NCBI GenBank assembly: GCA_965213525.1
Contig: OZ243889.1
Location: forward strand, 2,232,001-2,296,000
Source of the DNA: G965213525 sp965213525
Lineage (GTDB): Bacteria > Actinomycetota > Acidimicrobiia > Acidimicrobiales > Poriferisodalaceae
Length of the DNA stretch: 64,000 bases
Direction of reading: 5' to 3'
This document shows positions 45,160 through 53,543 of this stretch, one piece after another. Positions within the stretch are counted from its first letter, which is position 1; each line of letters begins with the position of its first letter. The translations under genes and the position numbers were made by a program. The notes below the pieces were generated by a model that made no database searches, was not told the DNA's origin, and saw only the letters and a list, made by a program, of their open reading frames with translations.

Positions 45160-45588
45160 TCTGACTCAGGCGACCCCGCTAACGGCGTAAGACATTGAGC
45201 CGGCAGTACTGACGCAGGTCGATGATTCATCCGATCTGCGCATAACTCCACGAAAACAGGCGATGCCGTGCCGCCGTACGTTGACCGACACGCTGGAGGC
45301 GGTGCCCGTCCCCCGTCAGGTTGTCCCAAATTGTCGGCCTTGAGTGATGGGCTGGCGCCAAGCTAGGACCTGTGTCCAGGAGGCAGGCAACCGGCTCCCC
45401 TGCCGGCCATATGCATCTCAACGATCAGGCCGGGCGAGGGTAGGTGGGTCCGAGAATGTAGCGTAGCCGACTGTTTGAGGTCAGCTTGCCCTAACGCTCG
45501 ATACCTCTATTCGACGGCAACTCTAGGGGCGGATGTAGCGTCGCACGGCTATAGGTACCCCGACCTCTGACAGGCAGCTGCGCCTTCT
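45160..45588. other. Noncoding stretch between the sigma gene and the right secreted-protein gene
   Basis: About 430 bp with moderate GC and only short chance frames. It should contain the sigma gene promoter (leftward) and the 3' region of the secreted-protein gene. No convincing promoter box or RNA gene was found. Confidence 0.35.
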
Positions 45589-46227
45589 CTAGTTGACTGG
45601 ACCAGAGTAGGTGGCTGAATTGGCCAGATTGTCCATGGCATTCAGGTGCCGGTAACTGTTGTACGGGCCTGTTGTAGCATACGAGGTGCCCCGGAAGCCG
45701 TCAAGGTTGTACACTACAATCTTACCGCACTTCTTATGTTGGTTCTCGCCAATACGATTGATCCATGCAGTTGAGAAGGTCAGTCCACCGCCGGAGCAGT
45801 TAGTGCCATTGACTATTAGACTTGCACCTGGTCCATCGCAATAGCCGTCACAGTGCTTACCGATTGCCTGATAGTTGAACGAACTCATCAACGGGGTCAG
45901 GCCGCTGACACCCCCTCTCACAGTTAGCCGAGTGTTCAACCATCGGGCGGCGACCGCCGCTTCAGATTTCGTCGAATAGCAAACGGCGGTGGTCATACGG
46001 GTGTCCGCACCCGCCTCGACTTCCGCTGCGCTATACGCCGTCGTGACACAGTGAGGTGTGGACAAGTCGATAAAGTCAACGCCAGCAACCGACGCTGGCT
46101 CTTGTGTCGTCGACGAACCTGCCGCATCTTCATTCGACGCAGGCGATGCAGATGCAGATGCAGATGCGGGCACCAGCACACACGCGGCCAGTGCGCCAGC
46201 AACCAGTACGTTACTCAGATGAATCAT
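45589..46227 (-). CDS. Secreted cysteine-containing protein, beta-gamma-crystallin/I36-like C-terminus (right paralog)
   Basis: The 212-residue protein starts at ATG 46227. Its promoter, signal peptide and residues 1-149 are identical to the gene at 39435-40061 because they lie within the inverted repeat. After GTNCSGGGL it reads TFSTAWINRIGENQHKKCGK and IVVYNLDGFRGTSYATTGPY, then NSYRHLNAMDNLANSATYSG. The corresponding left sequence differs at about half of the positions and is 4 residues shorter. The Cys and Trp framework is conserved. It is predicted to be exported by Sec. Function is unknown; protease inhibition is a possibility only through the I36-like pattern. Confidence 0.78.
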   Translation of the reverse strand: MIHLSNVLVAGALAACVLVPASASASASPASNEDAAGSSTTQEPASVAGVDFIDLSTPHCVTTAYSAAEVEAGADTRMTTAVCYSTKSEAAVAARWLNTRLTVRGGVSGLTPLMSSFNYQAIGKHCDGYCDGPGASLIVNGTNCSGGGLTFSTAWINRIGENQHKKCGKIVVYNLDGFRGTSYATTGPYNSYRHLNAMDNLANSATYSGPVN

Positions 46228-46478
46228 TATTGGCCCCCAGTTCGTTTGGTAGTTGGTAGTCCTTGATGCCCGACACCAACAGCTCTTAATTAGTTCGTCA
46301 ACTGTATCGTAGTCGTCCCGGCCCCCCCAGGTCGGCGCCGCCCAGTTCAATTGAGAGAGGCCCACTAGTCAAGCACCGTCCGCACATGCGGCCAGTAGCA
46401 GTTCGAACGGACGGCCCTGCCGCCATCCGGACCTGTCGAGCCCACCACACGGCCCGCCGCACCCCCCCCGGACCCGAG

Positions 46479-46705
46479 AGGAAACAGCCCCCCACGCCTC
46501 ATCCGCCACCCCCAGGATTCCACCCCGGCCTAGAAGGGATCGACTCCTTCGGGCCGGCCGCGTAGGACTCGCGGTCCTCATGGGCCCAGCGCCGACCGGA
46601 CTGCGGCCGTCACCCCAGCCCGGGCGGCAGCCGAGAACTCGATGCCCAGTCAGCGAGCCTGCCATTGTGAGGCTGTGGTCCAGGACGAACGTCGTCGGAG
46701 TCAAG
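46479..46705 (-). pseudogene. Decayed CcdA-like antitoxin and MazF start (right arm)
   Basis: Mirror copy of the remnant at 38957-39183, with the same stops and frameshifts. It makes two generations of the same antitoxin/toxin family in this arm, because a better preserved pair lies 150-800 bp further out. Confidence 0.6.
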
Positions 46706-46783
46706 CTCGACGATTGGTCGACGCCACCAGTGCTCTGTCGTGACGGCGAGCGCGCCGAAGCGGCCGGTCTACCGTCGACCGCC

Positions 46784-46879
46784 ATGACCTACGTGGCGGA
46801 CCTGTTCGACGTCAGCGGCAAGGTGGCCGTGATCACCGGCGGCTCCGGGGGATCGTTCAACAGTCCAAGGCGTAGCTGA
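46784..46879 (+). pseudogene. Truncated SDR start (right arm)
   Basis: ATG 46784 with TACCGT (46770-46775) 8 nt upstream opens the first 23 or so codons of the SDR gene, then unrelated residues to a stop at 46879. It is identical to the copy at 38783-38878, and the parent gene lies only on the left side. Confidence 0.75.
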
Positions 46880-47077
46880 CGGCCGAGCAGATCCGATCCA
46901 GCGTCTGATGATCGATGGACCCGACCCGGGTGGTGAGCGCCGCCTGGGCGACGGTGTGCAGCCCGTCGCAGTTCACCACGGAGTCCTGGGCGAGGCCGAC
47001 GGCCGCGGATCGGGTGAGCACCAACACTGGACGTCGCTTCCGACCGACCTCGGCGACCACACCTCGCCGCGCCTCAC
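46857..47077 (-). pseudogene. Frameshifted, internally deleted MazF-type toxin (right arm and flank)
   Basis: GTG 47077 overlaps the antitoxin stop (GTGA) and opens VRRGEVW, the standard MazF start. The next residues of the family (AEVGRKRRPVLVLTRS) continue in another frame, so one base is missing near 47057. About 25 central residues are also deleted before DSVVNCDGLHTVAQ. The toxin is therefore dead twice over, although the antitoxin upstream is intact. Confidence 0.8.
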
Positions 47078-47283
47078 CCGCCGCCCCAGGACTCCACCTC
47101 GACCCAGAAGGGGTCGATCGCCTCGGGTCGAGCGGCGTACGCCTCCCGGTCGGCGTGGGCGAGCGCCGACCGAACCGCCGCGACCACCCCGTCCCTCGCT
47201 GCGGCGGAGATGTTCACGCCGAGGCGGCGGGCCTGCTCTGCGAGCGCTTCGTCGAGCGTGAACGTCGTGCGCGTCGATCCCAC
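47074..47283 (-). CDS. CcdA-like antitoxin
   Basis: The 69-residue protein starts at GTG 47283 and begins VGSTRTTFTLDEALAEQARR, then LGVNISAAARDGVVAAVRSA. The TRTTFTLD strand and LGVNIS helix are those of CcdA/RHH antitoxins; an acidic Trp-containing tail (AIDPFWVEVESWGGG) would bind the toxin. It overlaps a broken MazF gene. An iterated TGCTAGCGCGA array directly upstream may be its operator. Confidence 0.85.
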   Translation of the reverse strand: MGSTRTTFTLDEALAEQARRLGVNISAAARDGVVAAVRSALAHADREAYAARPEAIDPFWVEVESWGGG

Positions 47284-47290
47284 GATGACC

Positions 47291-47354
47291 TCGCGCTAGC
47301 ACCCTCTGCTAGCGCGAAGTCCGCTGCTAGCGCGAAGGTCCGCTGCTAGCGCGA
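47291..47354. promoter_or_regulatory. Iterated TGCTAGCGCGA operator-like array
   Basis: TGCTAGCGCGA occurs at 47307, 47325 and 47344 (18-19 bp spacing), and once inverted at 47291-47301 as TCGCGCTAGCA. The inverted copy and the first direct copy form an 11-bp-arm palindrome. The array begins 8 bp upstream of the antitoxin start, a position expected for autoregulatory operators. Confidence 0.7.
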
Positions 47355-47420
47355 AGATGCGTGCCGCCTCCCGCCCACACCGCGGAGGCGACCCGGGGCG
47401 GGCCGACGAACGGCGGAGGC

Positions 47421-48446
47421 TCAGCTCGTCGGGTGGTCGAGGCGGTAGATGCGGCGGGCGGTGCCCTGGCACAGGGCGTCGCGCTCGGTGGGCGGGCGGT
47501 CAGCGATCATCGTCTTCAGCGCGTTCCACAGGACGTGGTAGCTGACCGACAGCTTGTCGACGGGGAAGTTGCTCTCGAGCATGCAGCGCTGGGCCCCGAA
47601 GCACTCGATGACGTGGTCGTACCAGCGCTGGTGGGCGTCGACGAGCTCAGCGGAGGTCGGCGGCCGGTCCCGTTCGTGGAAGCCGTAGCCGTTGTCGGGC
47701 ATGGCCAGCCCGCCGAGCTTGGCCACCACGTTGGGGCACTCGGCCAGCTCGGCGAGGTCGTCGCACCACACGGGGAAGATGTCGTCGAGCCGGCCGGCGA
47801 AGCTGCCGACCCCGATCGGCGTGCCGAAGTGGTCGAGCACCATGGTGGTGTCGGGCACCGCCCGGGCCAGCTCGGTCATCTCGGGGATCTGGGGGTGGTA
47901 GTGCCAGGTGTCCCAGGTCAGGCCCCGCCGGCCCAGCTCGACCAGGCCGGCCCGGAAGGCGTCGTCGCGGTACAGCCCCTCGGGCGCACGCCCGGGGATG
48001 CGCATGGCCTCGGGCTCGGGCGCACGAGCCAGGGCGTGGCGGATGCCCCGGAAGCGCCCGCCGCCGGCGACCTCGTGGGCGTCGAGCACCTCGCCGAGTC
48101 GATCGGGCGAGAGGCGCAGATCGGCGTGGGCGACGATGCCGGCGATCGTCGCCCCGGCTCGCTGCTCGCTGGCAGCGGCGTTGGCGGCGACGAACTCGGT
48201 CTCGCCGACCGGTCGAAGGTGCTCGGGGCCGTCGGTCCGGTAGGCGGCGCGGCACTCGACGAACACCGTGGCCTCGACGCGGTGGCCCGACCCGGTATCG
48301 GCGAGCAGGTCGTCGAGGGTGTAGTCGCCGATCTCGGGGCGGTGCCACAGGTGGTGGTGGGGATCGACGATCGGCTGGTCGGCGTCGACGATCGGCTCGA
48401 CCACCTTCGCCAGCCAGTCGTCGTCGGTGAACGACGTGGTCCCCAT
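47421..48446 (-). CDS. Amidohydrolase-2 family metal-dependent hydrolase
   Basis: The 341-residue protein starts at ATG 48446, with GGGGAG 8 nt upstream. The first metal motif is QPIVDPHHHLWHRPEIGDY (HxH). The fold continues with VEATVFVECRAAYR, GIVAHADLRLSPDRLGEVLD, GRFRGIRHALA, LTWDTWHYHPQIPEM, MVLDHFGTPIGVGSF (His), VVAKLGGLAMPDNGYGF and MLESNFPVDKLSV, where relatives have FxSDWPV-like Asp. It is a TIM-barrel hydrolase near the lactonase/decarboxylase group (LigI, L-fuconolactonase). Substrate is unknown. It is divergent from argJ. Confidence 0.88.
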   Translation of the reverse strand: MGTTSFTDDDWLAKVVEPIVDADQPIVDPHHHLWHRPEIGDYTLDDLLADTGSGHRVEATVFVECRAAYRTDGPEHLRPVGETEFVAANAAASEQRAGATIAGIVAHADLRLSPDRLGEVLDAHEVAGGGRFRGIRHALARAPEPEAMRIPGRAPEGLYRDDAFRAGLVELGRRGLTWDTWHYHPQIPEMTELARAVPDTTMVLDHFGTPIGVGSFAGRLDDIFPVWCDDLAELAECPNVVAKLGGLAMPDNGYGFHERDRPPTSAELVDAHQRWYDHVIECFGAQRCMLESNFPVDKLSVSYHVLWNALKTMIADRPPTERDALCQGTARRIYRLDHPTS

Positions 48447-48489
48447 CTCCCGTGCTCCCCCGCTCGGCGAAGTGCCACACTCCCACGCC

Positions 48490-49659
48490 GTGCAGCTGCC
48501 TCGCGGGTTCGCCGCCCACGTCGCCAACGTCGGCGTCAAGGACGACACCGACGACCTTGTCGTCCTCACCTCAGAGGCGCCCTGCGCCGCGGCGGGGGTC
48601 TTCACCCGATCGCGCTTCGCCGGGGCGTCGGTGGTGCTGTCCCGGGCGGCGGTGGCCGATCGCCGGCTGCGGGCGGTGGTGGTCGTGTCGAAGAACGCCA
48701 ACGTGGCCACCGGACGCGACGGGCGGGCCGACGCCGAGGAGATCGTCATCCGGGTGGCTGACGCCGTGGGATGCGAGAGCAGCGACGTGGCCATCGCCTC
48801 GACCGGGGTGATCGGCGTGCGGCTGCCGATGGACCGGGTGCGGGCCGGGCTCGCCACCCTCGATGCGGCGTCGTTCACCGTCACCGACGCCGAGGCGGTG
48901 GCCCGGGCGATGATGACCACCGACACCCATCCCAAGGTGGCGGCGGCCGAGGCTGGGGCCGGTGCCGGTGCCAGACCCGCCACGGTGGTCGGGGTGGCCA
49001 AGGGCGTTGGGATGATCGAACCCGACATGGCCACGATGCTGGCCTTCGTCGTCACCGACGCGCAGGTGCACCCCGACGAGCTGGACTCGATGTGGCGCCG
49101 GGTCGTGGATCCCACGTTCAACAGCCTCAGCGTCGACACCGACACCTCCACCTCTGACACTGCGGTCGTCATGGCCAACGGCCTCGCCGGACCGGTGCCC
49201 ACCGGCGAGCTGGAGGCGGCGCTGGTCGAGGTGTGCACGTCGCTGGTGCGCCAGCTGGCCCGTGACGGCGAGGGGGCCACGACGCTGCTGGTGGTGGACG
49301 TGATCGGCGCCCGGGACGACGATCAGGCCCGTCGGGTGGCCAAGGCGGTCGTCAACTCACCGCTGGTCAAGACCGCCGTGCACGGCGCCGACCCCAACTG
49401 GGGTCGGGTCGTGATGGCGGTCGGCAAGTGCTCGGCAGACACCGACATCGACCCCGACCGGGTGGTCGTGCGCTTCGGTGACGCCGAGGTCTACCCCCGG
49501 CCCGCCGACCCCGACGCCCTGGCCCGCCTGCGGTCGTACCTCGCCGGCGACGAGGTGGTGATCGGCGTCGAGCTCGGCATCGGACCGGGCTGCTGGCGGG
49601 TCTACGGCTGTGATCTCACCGACGGCTACGTCCGCATCAACGCCGACTACACCACCTGA
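48490..49659 (+). CDS. argJ: Glutamate N-acetyltransferase/amino-acid acetyltransferase
   Basis: The 389-residue protein starts at GTG 48490; CACACT at 48476-48481 ends 8 nt before it. It begins VQLPRGFAAHVANVGVKDDT. The self-cleavage site is in VGMIEPDMATMLAFVVTDAQ (AT/ML, Thr nucleophile). Other family parts are VASTGVIG-type text (actual IASTGVIGVRLPMD), FNSLSVDTDTSTSDTAVVMA and VHGADPNWGRVVMAVGK. ArgJ moves the acetyl group from acetylornithine to glutamate in the cyclic arginine pathway. No other arg genes are in the window. Confidence 0.95.
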   Translation: MQLPRGFAAHVANVGVKDDTDDLVVLTSEAPCAAAGVFTRSRFAGASVVLSRAAVADRRLRAVVVVSKNANVATGRDGRADAEEIVIRVADAVGCESSDVAIASTGVIGVRLPMDRVRAGLATLDAASFTVTDAEAVARAMMTTDTHPKVAAAEAGAGAGARPATVVGVAKGVGMIEPDMATMLAFVVTDAQVHPDELDSMWRRVVDPTFNSLSVDTDTSTSDTAVVMANGLAGPVPTGELEAALVEVCTSLVRQLARDGEGATTLLVVDVIGARDDDQARRVAKAVVNSPLVKTAVHGADPNWGRVVMAVGKCSADTDIDPDRVVVRFGDAEVYPRPADPDALARLRSYLAGDEVVIGVELGIGPGCWRVYGCDLTDGYVRINADYTT

Positions 49660-49740
49660 GGGCGGGGACGCAGCTGGGGCCCGCCGGCCGCCCCAGCGGA
49701 AGGATGCGCTGAGCATGCCGGGCCGGTAACCGTCGCTCGG

Positions 49741-49997
49741 ATGGCCAACCTGCAGGTGAAGGATCTGCCGAAGCACCTGCACGTCGAGCTCCGCCGCCGC
49801 GCCCGCCGGGAGGGGCTGACGGTGCGGGCCTACGTGCTCAGACTCATCGAGGCGGACCAGGCGCTGCCGTCGCGAGCGGAGTGGCTGAGCTCGCTGCAGT
49901 CGTTGCGTCCGGCGGACCTGGGCACCCCGTCGCCGAAGCGGTGCGGGCTGACCGGCACGAGCGGACCCCGCCCGCGCCTCGTACGCCCAAGGGGTGA
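49741..49997 (+). pseudogene. FitA/VapB-type RHH antitoxin, frameshifted near its end
   Basis: ATG 49741 opens MANLQVKDLPKHLHVELRRR, then EGLTVRAYVLRLIEADQALP and RAEWLSSLQSLRPADLGTP, the common FitA-like antitoxin of Actinobacteria. Near 49925 the expected continuation VAEAVRADRHERTPPA appears in another frame and ends at 49997 overlapping the toxin GTG. One base appears to be lost. The toxin that follows is also broken. Confidence 0.75.
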
Positions 49998-50210
49998 TCG
50001 TCCTCGACGCCTCGGCCATGCTCGAGCTGTTGATCCGCGGACCAGGGCACACGTTCGTCGAGCGGCTGGTGGCTGATCAATCCGCTGCGAGCCCCCACCT
50101 CCTGGGACGCTGAGGTGCTGCACCGGTTGGTGACCGCCGACCGCCGCCTGGCCCGCACCGCCGAACAGCAGCTCGGTCTCGACGTGGTCGTGGTGGGCGT
50201 CGACCGCTGA
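49994..50210 (+). pseudogene. PIN-domain (VapC/FitB) toxin remnant
   Basis: GTG 49994 opens VIVLDASAMLELLIRGPGHT, then FVERLVADQ, the PIN start with its first Asp. The frame shifts, giving SWDAEVLHRL, and jumps straight to VTADRRLARTAEQQLGLDVV near the C-terminus. A central segment of about 60 residues is deleted, together with its acidic residues, so the nuclease is not functional. The next 147 bp to the SDR gene hold nothing clear. Confidence 0.75.
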
Positions 50211-50357
50211 GGGTCAGGCGGACGGTTCCTGTGTCGACCACCTCACGTCTCGGACCGGCCGCTGGGGTTCGGCGGCCGCCTCGGACGATCTCTGGTCCTG
50301 CGCCCATCGGACGATGCGCTGCGCACGCCTGCCGGCGATCACCCGGCGGGGGCCTGA

Positions 50358-51194
50358 TCAGGAGCTGAACAGTCCGCCGACGCCGAGCCCGGCGCCGCCG
50401 TCGAGGCGCAGCACCTGGCCGGTGGTGTAGCCGGCGGCGGGCGACAGCAGGTAGAGGATCGGGCCGACGACCTCGTCGAGGGCGGCGATCCGGCCCAGCG
50501 GCACCGTGGCGAGCAGACGGTCGCGGGTGGCGTCGGGGAGGGCGGTCACCTTGGGGGTGGCGGTGAGGCCGGGGGCGACGCCGTTGACGCGGATGCCGTC
50601 GACGGCCCACTCGGCGGCGAGGGAGCGGACGAGGCCGACGACGCCGGCCTTGGCGCTGGCGTAGGCGGCCTGGCCGGTGAGGCCGTCGAGCCCGGCGACC
50701 GAGGACACCATGACGATCGCCGACGCTCCGGATGTGTCGGTGCCCGCAGCTGACCCGCCGGGAGCCGTCGAGCCCCCTGCTGCGGCCTCGTGCCCTTCCG
50801 GCGGGAGGGCGGTGAGATGGCGGTGGGCGGCCCGGGCGACGAAGAACTGGCTGTGGAGGTTGGCAGCGACGTCGCCGGTGAAGGCGTCGTCGGGGAAGGT
50901 GGACGCCCGGTGGATGGTGTCGACCACACCTGCGGCCCCGACGACGGCGTCCAGGCCGCCGAGCCGCTCGGCGGCCTCGTCGACGGCGGCCGTGGCGGCG
51001 GACGGATCGGTGAGGTCGGCGGTGACGTCGGCATCGGTGCGCGGCCGGTCGAGGGCCAGCGGGCGACAACCAGCCGCGGCGAGGCGATCGACGAGTCGAC
51101 GCCCGATGCCACCCCGCCCACCGGTGACGATCACCCTGGTGCCGGGTGCGGGCAGCACGAGGCGGGCGACATCGTCATCGGGAAGGGGGGTCAC
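50358..51194 (-). CDS. Short-chain dehydrogenase/reductase
   Basis: The 278-residue enzyme starts at GTG 51194, with GAGGAG 9 nt upstream; the longer upstream frame lacks homology. It carries VIVTGGRGGIGRRLVDRL (GxxxGIG), VGAAGVVDTIH in the NNAG position, MVSSVAGLDGLTGQAAYASA with KAG (Ser and YxxxK), and the C-terminal GYTTGQVLRLDGGAGLG. A Gly/Ala/Ser insert (EAAAGGSTAPGGSAAGTDTS) lies before the Ser strand. The change NNAG to GAAG is unusual but tolerated. It is divergent from the BVMO gene. Confidence 0.88.
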   Translation of the reverse strand: MTPLPDDDVARLVLPAPGTRVIVTGGRGGIGRRLVDRLAAAGCRPLALDRPRTDADVTADLTDPSAATAAVDEAAERLGGLDAVVGAAGVVDTIHRASTFPDDAFTGDVAANLHSQFFVARAAHRHLTALPPEGHEAAAGGSTAPGGSAAGTDTSGASAIVMVSSVAGLDGLTGQAAYASAKAGVVGLVRSLAAEWAVDGIRVNGVAPGLTATPKVTALPDATRDRLLATVPLGRIAALDEVVGPILYLLSPAAGYTTGQVLRLDGGAGLGVGGLFSS

Positions 51195-51704
51195 CCGGTC
51201 AGTCTCCTCGTCCGGGCCGCCCGGCGCCCGGCCAACGCGGGGCCGCAAGGCCGCTGCAGCGCTGGAAAGATCCTCGATCCGCCGCAGGGTGGAACGGGCT
51301 GCCGCCCGGGCGGACCGAGCGGCCGAGGGTCGCTTGCGTCCACGGATCGACGTCCGAACACGCCTCTTCGCGGCGGCACGCCCGAGGGTGCGCTACTCCG
51401 GGTCGCTTCGCCGATGCGGCTTGACCGGAACGGTCTTTGGGCCCGGCTTGCCACCCGGACCCGGCCACGCCGGCTGCCTCGGTGGGCTTCTGCCTGTGCG
51501 GCTTCACCTTGACAGGCTTGCGGGGCAGCCGAGACTCCTTCTCCGCAAGACCAGGCTGCAGATCGACCCGCAACCGGGCCAAGCTATGACGCCACCGGCA
51601 CTGGAGCGCGGATGTACACCACGTCCGCATCGGCACGGGCGGTGCCGAGGGTGGGCAACTACGATGGAGCGCTCGCACGGCGACAGCTTCGAGGGGTGCG
51701 CCTG
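51195..51704. other. Long divergent intergenic region, no gene recognised
   Basis: About 510 bp between the SDR and BVMO genes. Open frames on both strands are Arg/Pro/Gly-rich chance frames. A TACGAT near 51660 could be a -10 box for the BVMO gene, giving a leader of about 35 nt. Nothing else could be supported. Confidence 0.35.
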
Positions 51705-53543
51705 ATGGCCGAGGACGCCGCCGAGGACGCCGCCGGACCGGGTCCCATCCAGTTCGACCCCGAGGAGCTGCGCGCCCGGTACGCCGCGGAGCGCGACAAG
51801 CGGCTGCGCGACGACGGGCTCGGCCAGTACCTCGACCTGTCTGGCGAGCTGGCGCACCTCGCCGACGACGACCCCTACGCCGACCCGCTGGAACGCCCGC
51901 CCGTGGACGACGCACCCGACGTCTTGATCGTCGGCGGCGGGTTCAGCGGGCTGCTCTCGGCTGCCCGTCTGGTCGGTGAGGGTGTCGAGTCGTTCCGCAT
52001 CGTCGAGGCGGGGGCCGACTTCGGGGGCACGTGGTACTGGAACCGCTACCCGGGCGCCCAGTGCGACACCGACGCCTACTGCTACCTGCCCCTGGTCGAA
52101 GAGCTCGGCTACATGCCCGCCGAGAAGTACTCCCACGCCCCCGAGATCTTCGAGCACTCCCAGCGCATCGGGCGCCACTTCGAGCTGTACGACCGCACGT
52201 CGTTCCAGACCAAGGTCCTGTCGATGCGCTGGGACGACGACATCGACCGTTGGCGGGTGGCCACCAGCCGGGGCGATGACCTGCGTCCCCGCTTCGTCAT
52301 CATGGCCCTCGGCACGATCACCCGGCCCAAGCTGCCCAAGGTGCCCGGCATCACCGACTTCGAGGGCCATTCGTTCCACACCAGCCGATGGGACTACGGC
52401 TACACCGGCGGCGACTCCGCCAGCCCGATGACCGAGCTGGCCGACAAGCGCGTTGCGGTCATCGGCACCGGTGCCACGGCCATCCAGTGCGTCCCCCGCC
52501 TCGCCCGTGACGCCGAGCACCTCTCCGTGTTCCAGCGCACGCCGTCGACGGTGTCACCCCGGGGCAACGCCCCGACCGACCCCGACTGGTTCGCCTCCCT
52601 CGGCCCGGGCTGGCAGCGCGAGCGTCGGGAGAACTTCGCCGACTTCTCCGACGGCAAGCGCCCCGAGATCGATCTCGTCGGCGACGAGTGGACCTCGATC
52701 TTCCGCTCGATCAGCTCCCCCAAGGGCGCCGATCGGCCGGCCACCCGGGCCGAGCGCAACCGCATCGTGGAGCTGCAGGACTTCCTCAAGATGGACGACA
52801 TCCGCCGGCGCGTCGACGACGTGGTCACCGACCCGGAGGTGGCCGAGGCGCTCAAGCCGTGGTACCGGGTGATGTGCAAGCGACCGACGTTCAACGACGA
52901 GTACCTCCCGGCGTTCAACCGGCCGAACGTGACCCTCGTCGATGTGAGCGACGCCAAGGGCATCGAGCGCATCAGCGCCCGTGGGGTCGTCGTCGACGGC
53001 GTCGAGCACCCTGTCGACCTCATCGTCTACGCCACCGGCTACCAGGTGACGAGTGACTTCCGCCTGCGTCTCGGCATCGACGTCACCGGCCGCGACGGCG
53101 TGTCGCTCTATGACCACTGGGCTGCCGGCCAGCGGACGTTGCACGGCTTCATGACGCGAGGGTTCCCCAACTGGTGCTACGTGGGCGCCTCCCAGAACGC
53201 CTTCAGCGTCAACATGACCTCGATGTTCGACGAGCAGGCACGCCACGTCGCCCACCTGGTGGCCGAGACCCTGCGGCGGGGGGCCCGCACCGTCGAGCCG
53301 AGCGTCGAGGGGCAACAGGAGTGGTGCGACCTCATCGCCGAGCTCGCCCCCACGAGTGCCGGCTTCCTCGCCACCTGCACGCCCGGCTACTACAACCAGG
53401 AAGGCGCAGCCGTCGAGGGCAACGCCTTCCTCGGCGCCTACACCCCGGGGTTGGCGGCGTTCGCACGACTGCTCGAGGAGTGGCGCCAGGCCGGCACCAT
53501 GGCCGGCCTCGAACTCGACGGCGCCCCCGCCGAGGCCCGCTGA
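51705..53543 (+). CDS. Flavin-containing Baeyer-Villiger-type monooxygenase
   Basis: The 612-residue protein starts at ATG 51705, with GAGGGG 8 nt upstream. After an acidic helical start it has the FAD loop VLIVGGGFSGLLSAARLV, GGTWYWNRYPGAQCDTDAYC, the fingerprint-like FEGHSFHTSRWDYGYT (FxGxxxHTxxWxY) and the NADPH loop VAVIGTGATAIQCVPRLA. Later parts are YRVMCKRPTFNDEYLPAFNR and IVYATGYQVTSDFRLRLGID. These are the type I Baeyer-Villiger monooxygenase features, like phenylacetone or cyclohexanone monooxygenase; the final Pro of the fingerprint is Asp. It inserts oxygen into ketones. Context does not reveal a substrate. Confidence 0.92.
   Translation: MAEDAAEDAAGPGPIQFDPEELRARYAAERDKRLRDDGLGQYLDLSGELAHLADDDPYADPLERPPVDDAPDVLIVGGGFSGLLSAARLVGEGVESFRIVEAGADFGGTWYWNRYPGAQCDTDAYCYLPLVEELGYMPAEKYSHAPEIFEHSQRIGRHFELYDRTSFQTKVLSMRWDDDIDRWRVATSRGDDLRPRFVIMALGTITRPKLPKVPGITDFEGHSFHTSRWDYGYTGGDSASPMTELADKRVAVIGTGATAIQCVPRLARDAEHLSVFQRTPSTVSPRGNAPTDPDWFASLGPGWQRERRENFADFSDGKRPEIDLVGDEWTSIFRSISSPKGADRPATRAERNRIVELQDFLKMDDIRRRVDDVVTDPEVAEALKPWYRVMCKRPTFNDEYLPAFNRPNVTLVDVSDAKGIERISARGVVVDGVEHPVDLIVYATGYQVTSDFRLRLGIDVTGRDGVSLYDHWAAGQRTLHGFMTRGFPNWCYVGASQNAFSVNMTSMFDEQARHVAHLVAETLRRGARTVEPSVEGQQEWCDLIAELAPTSAGFLATCTPGYYNQEGAAVEGNAFLGAYTPGLAAFARLLEEWRQAGTMAGLELDGAPAEAR

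Larger units (their letters stand above)
45780..47067 (-). repeat. Right arm of the 1,288-bp inverted repeat
   Basis: Reverse-complement copy of 38595-39882. The inner end is within the secreted-protein gene; the outer end at 47067 lies 11 nt into the mazF remnant whose antitoxin gene continues outside. This right flank therefore looks like the ancestral junction for the TA part. Confidence 0.93.
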
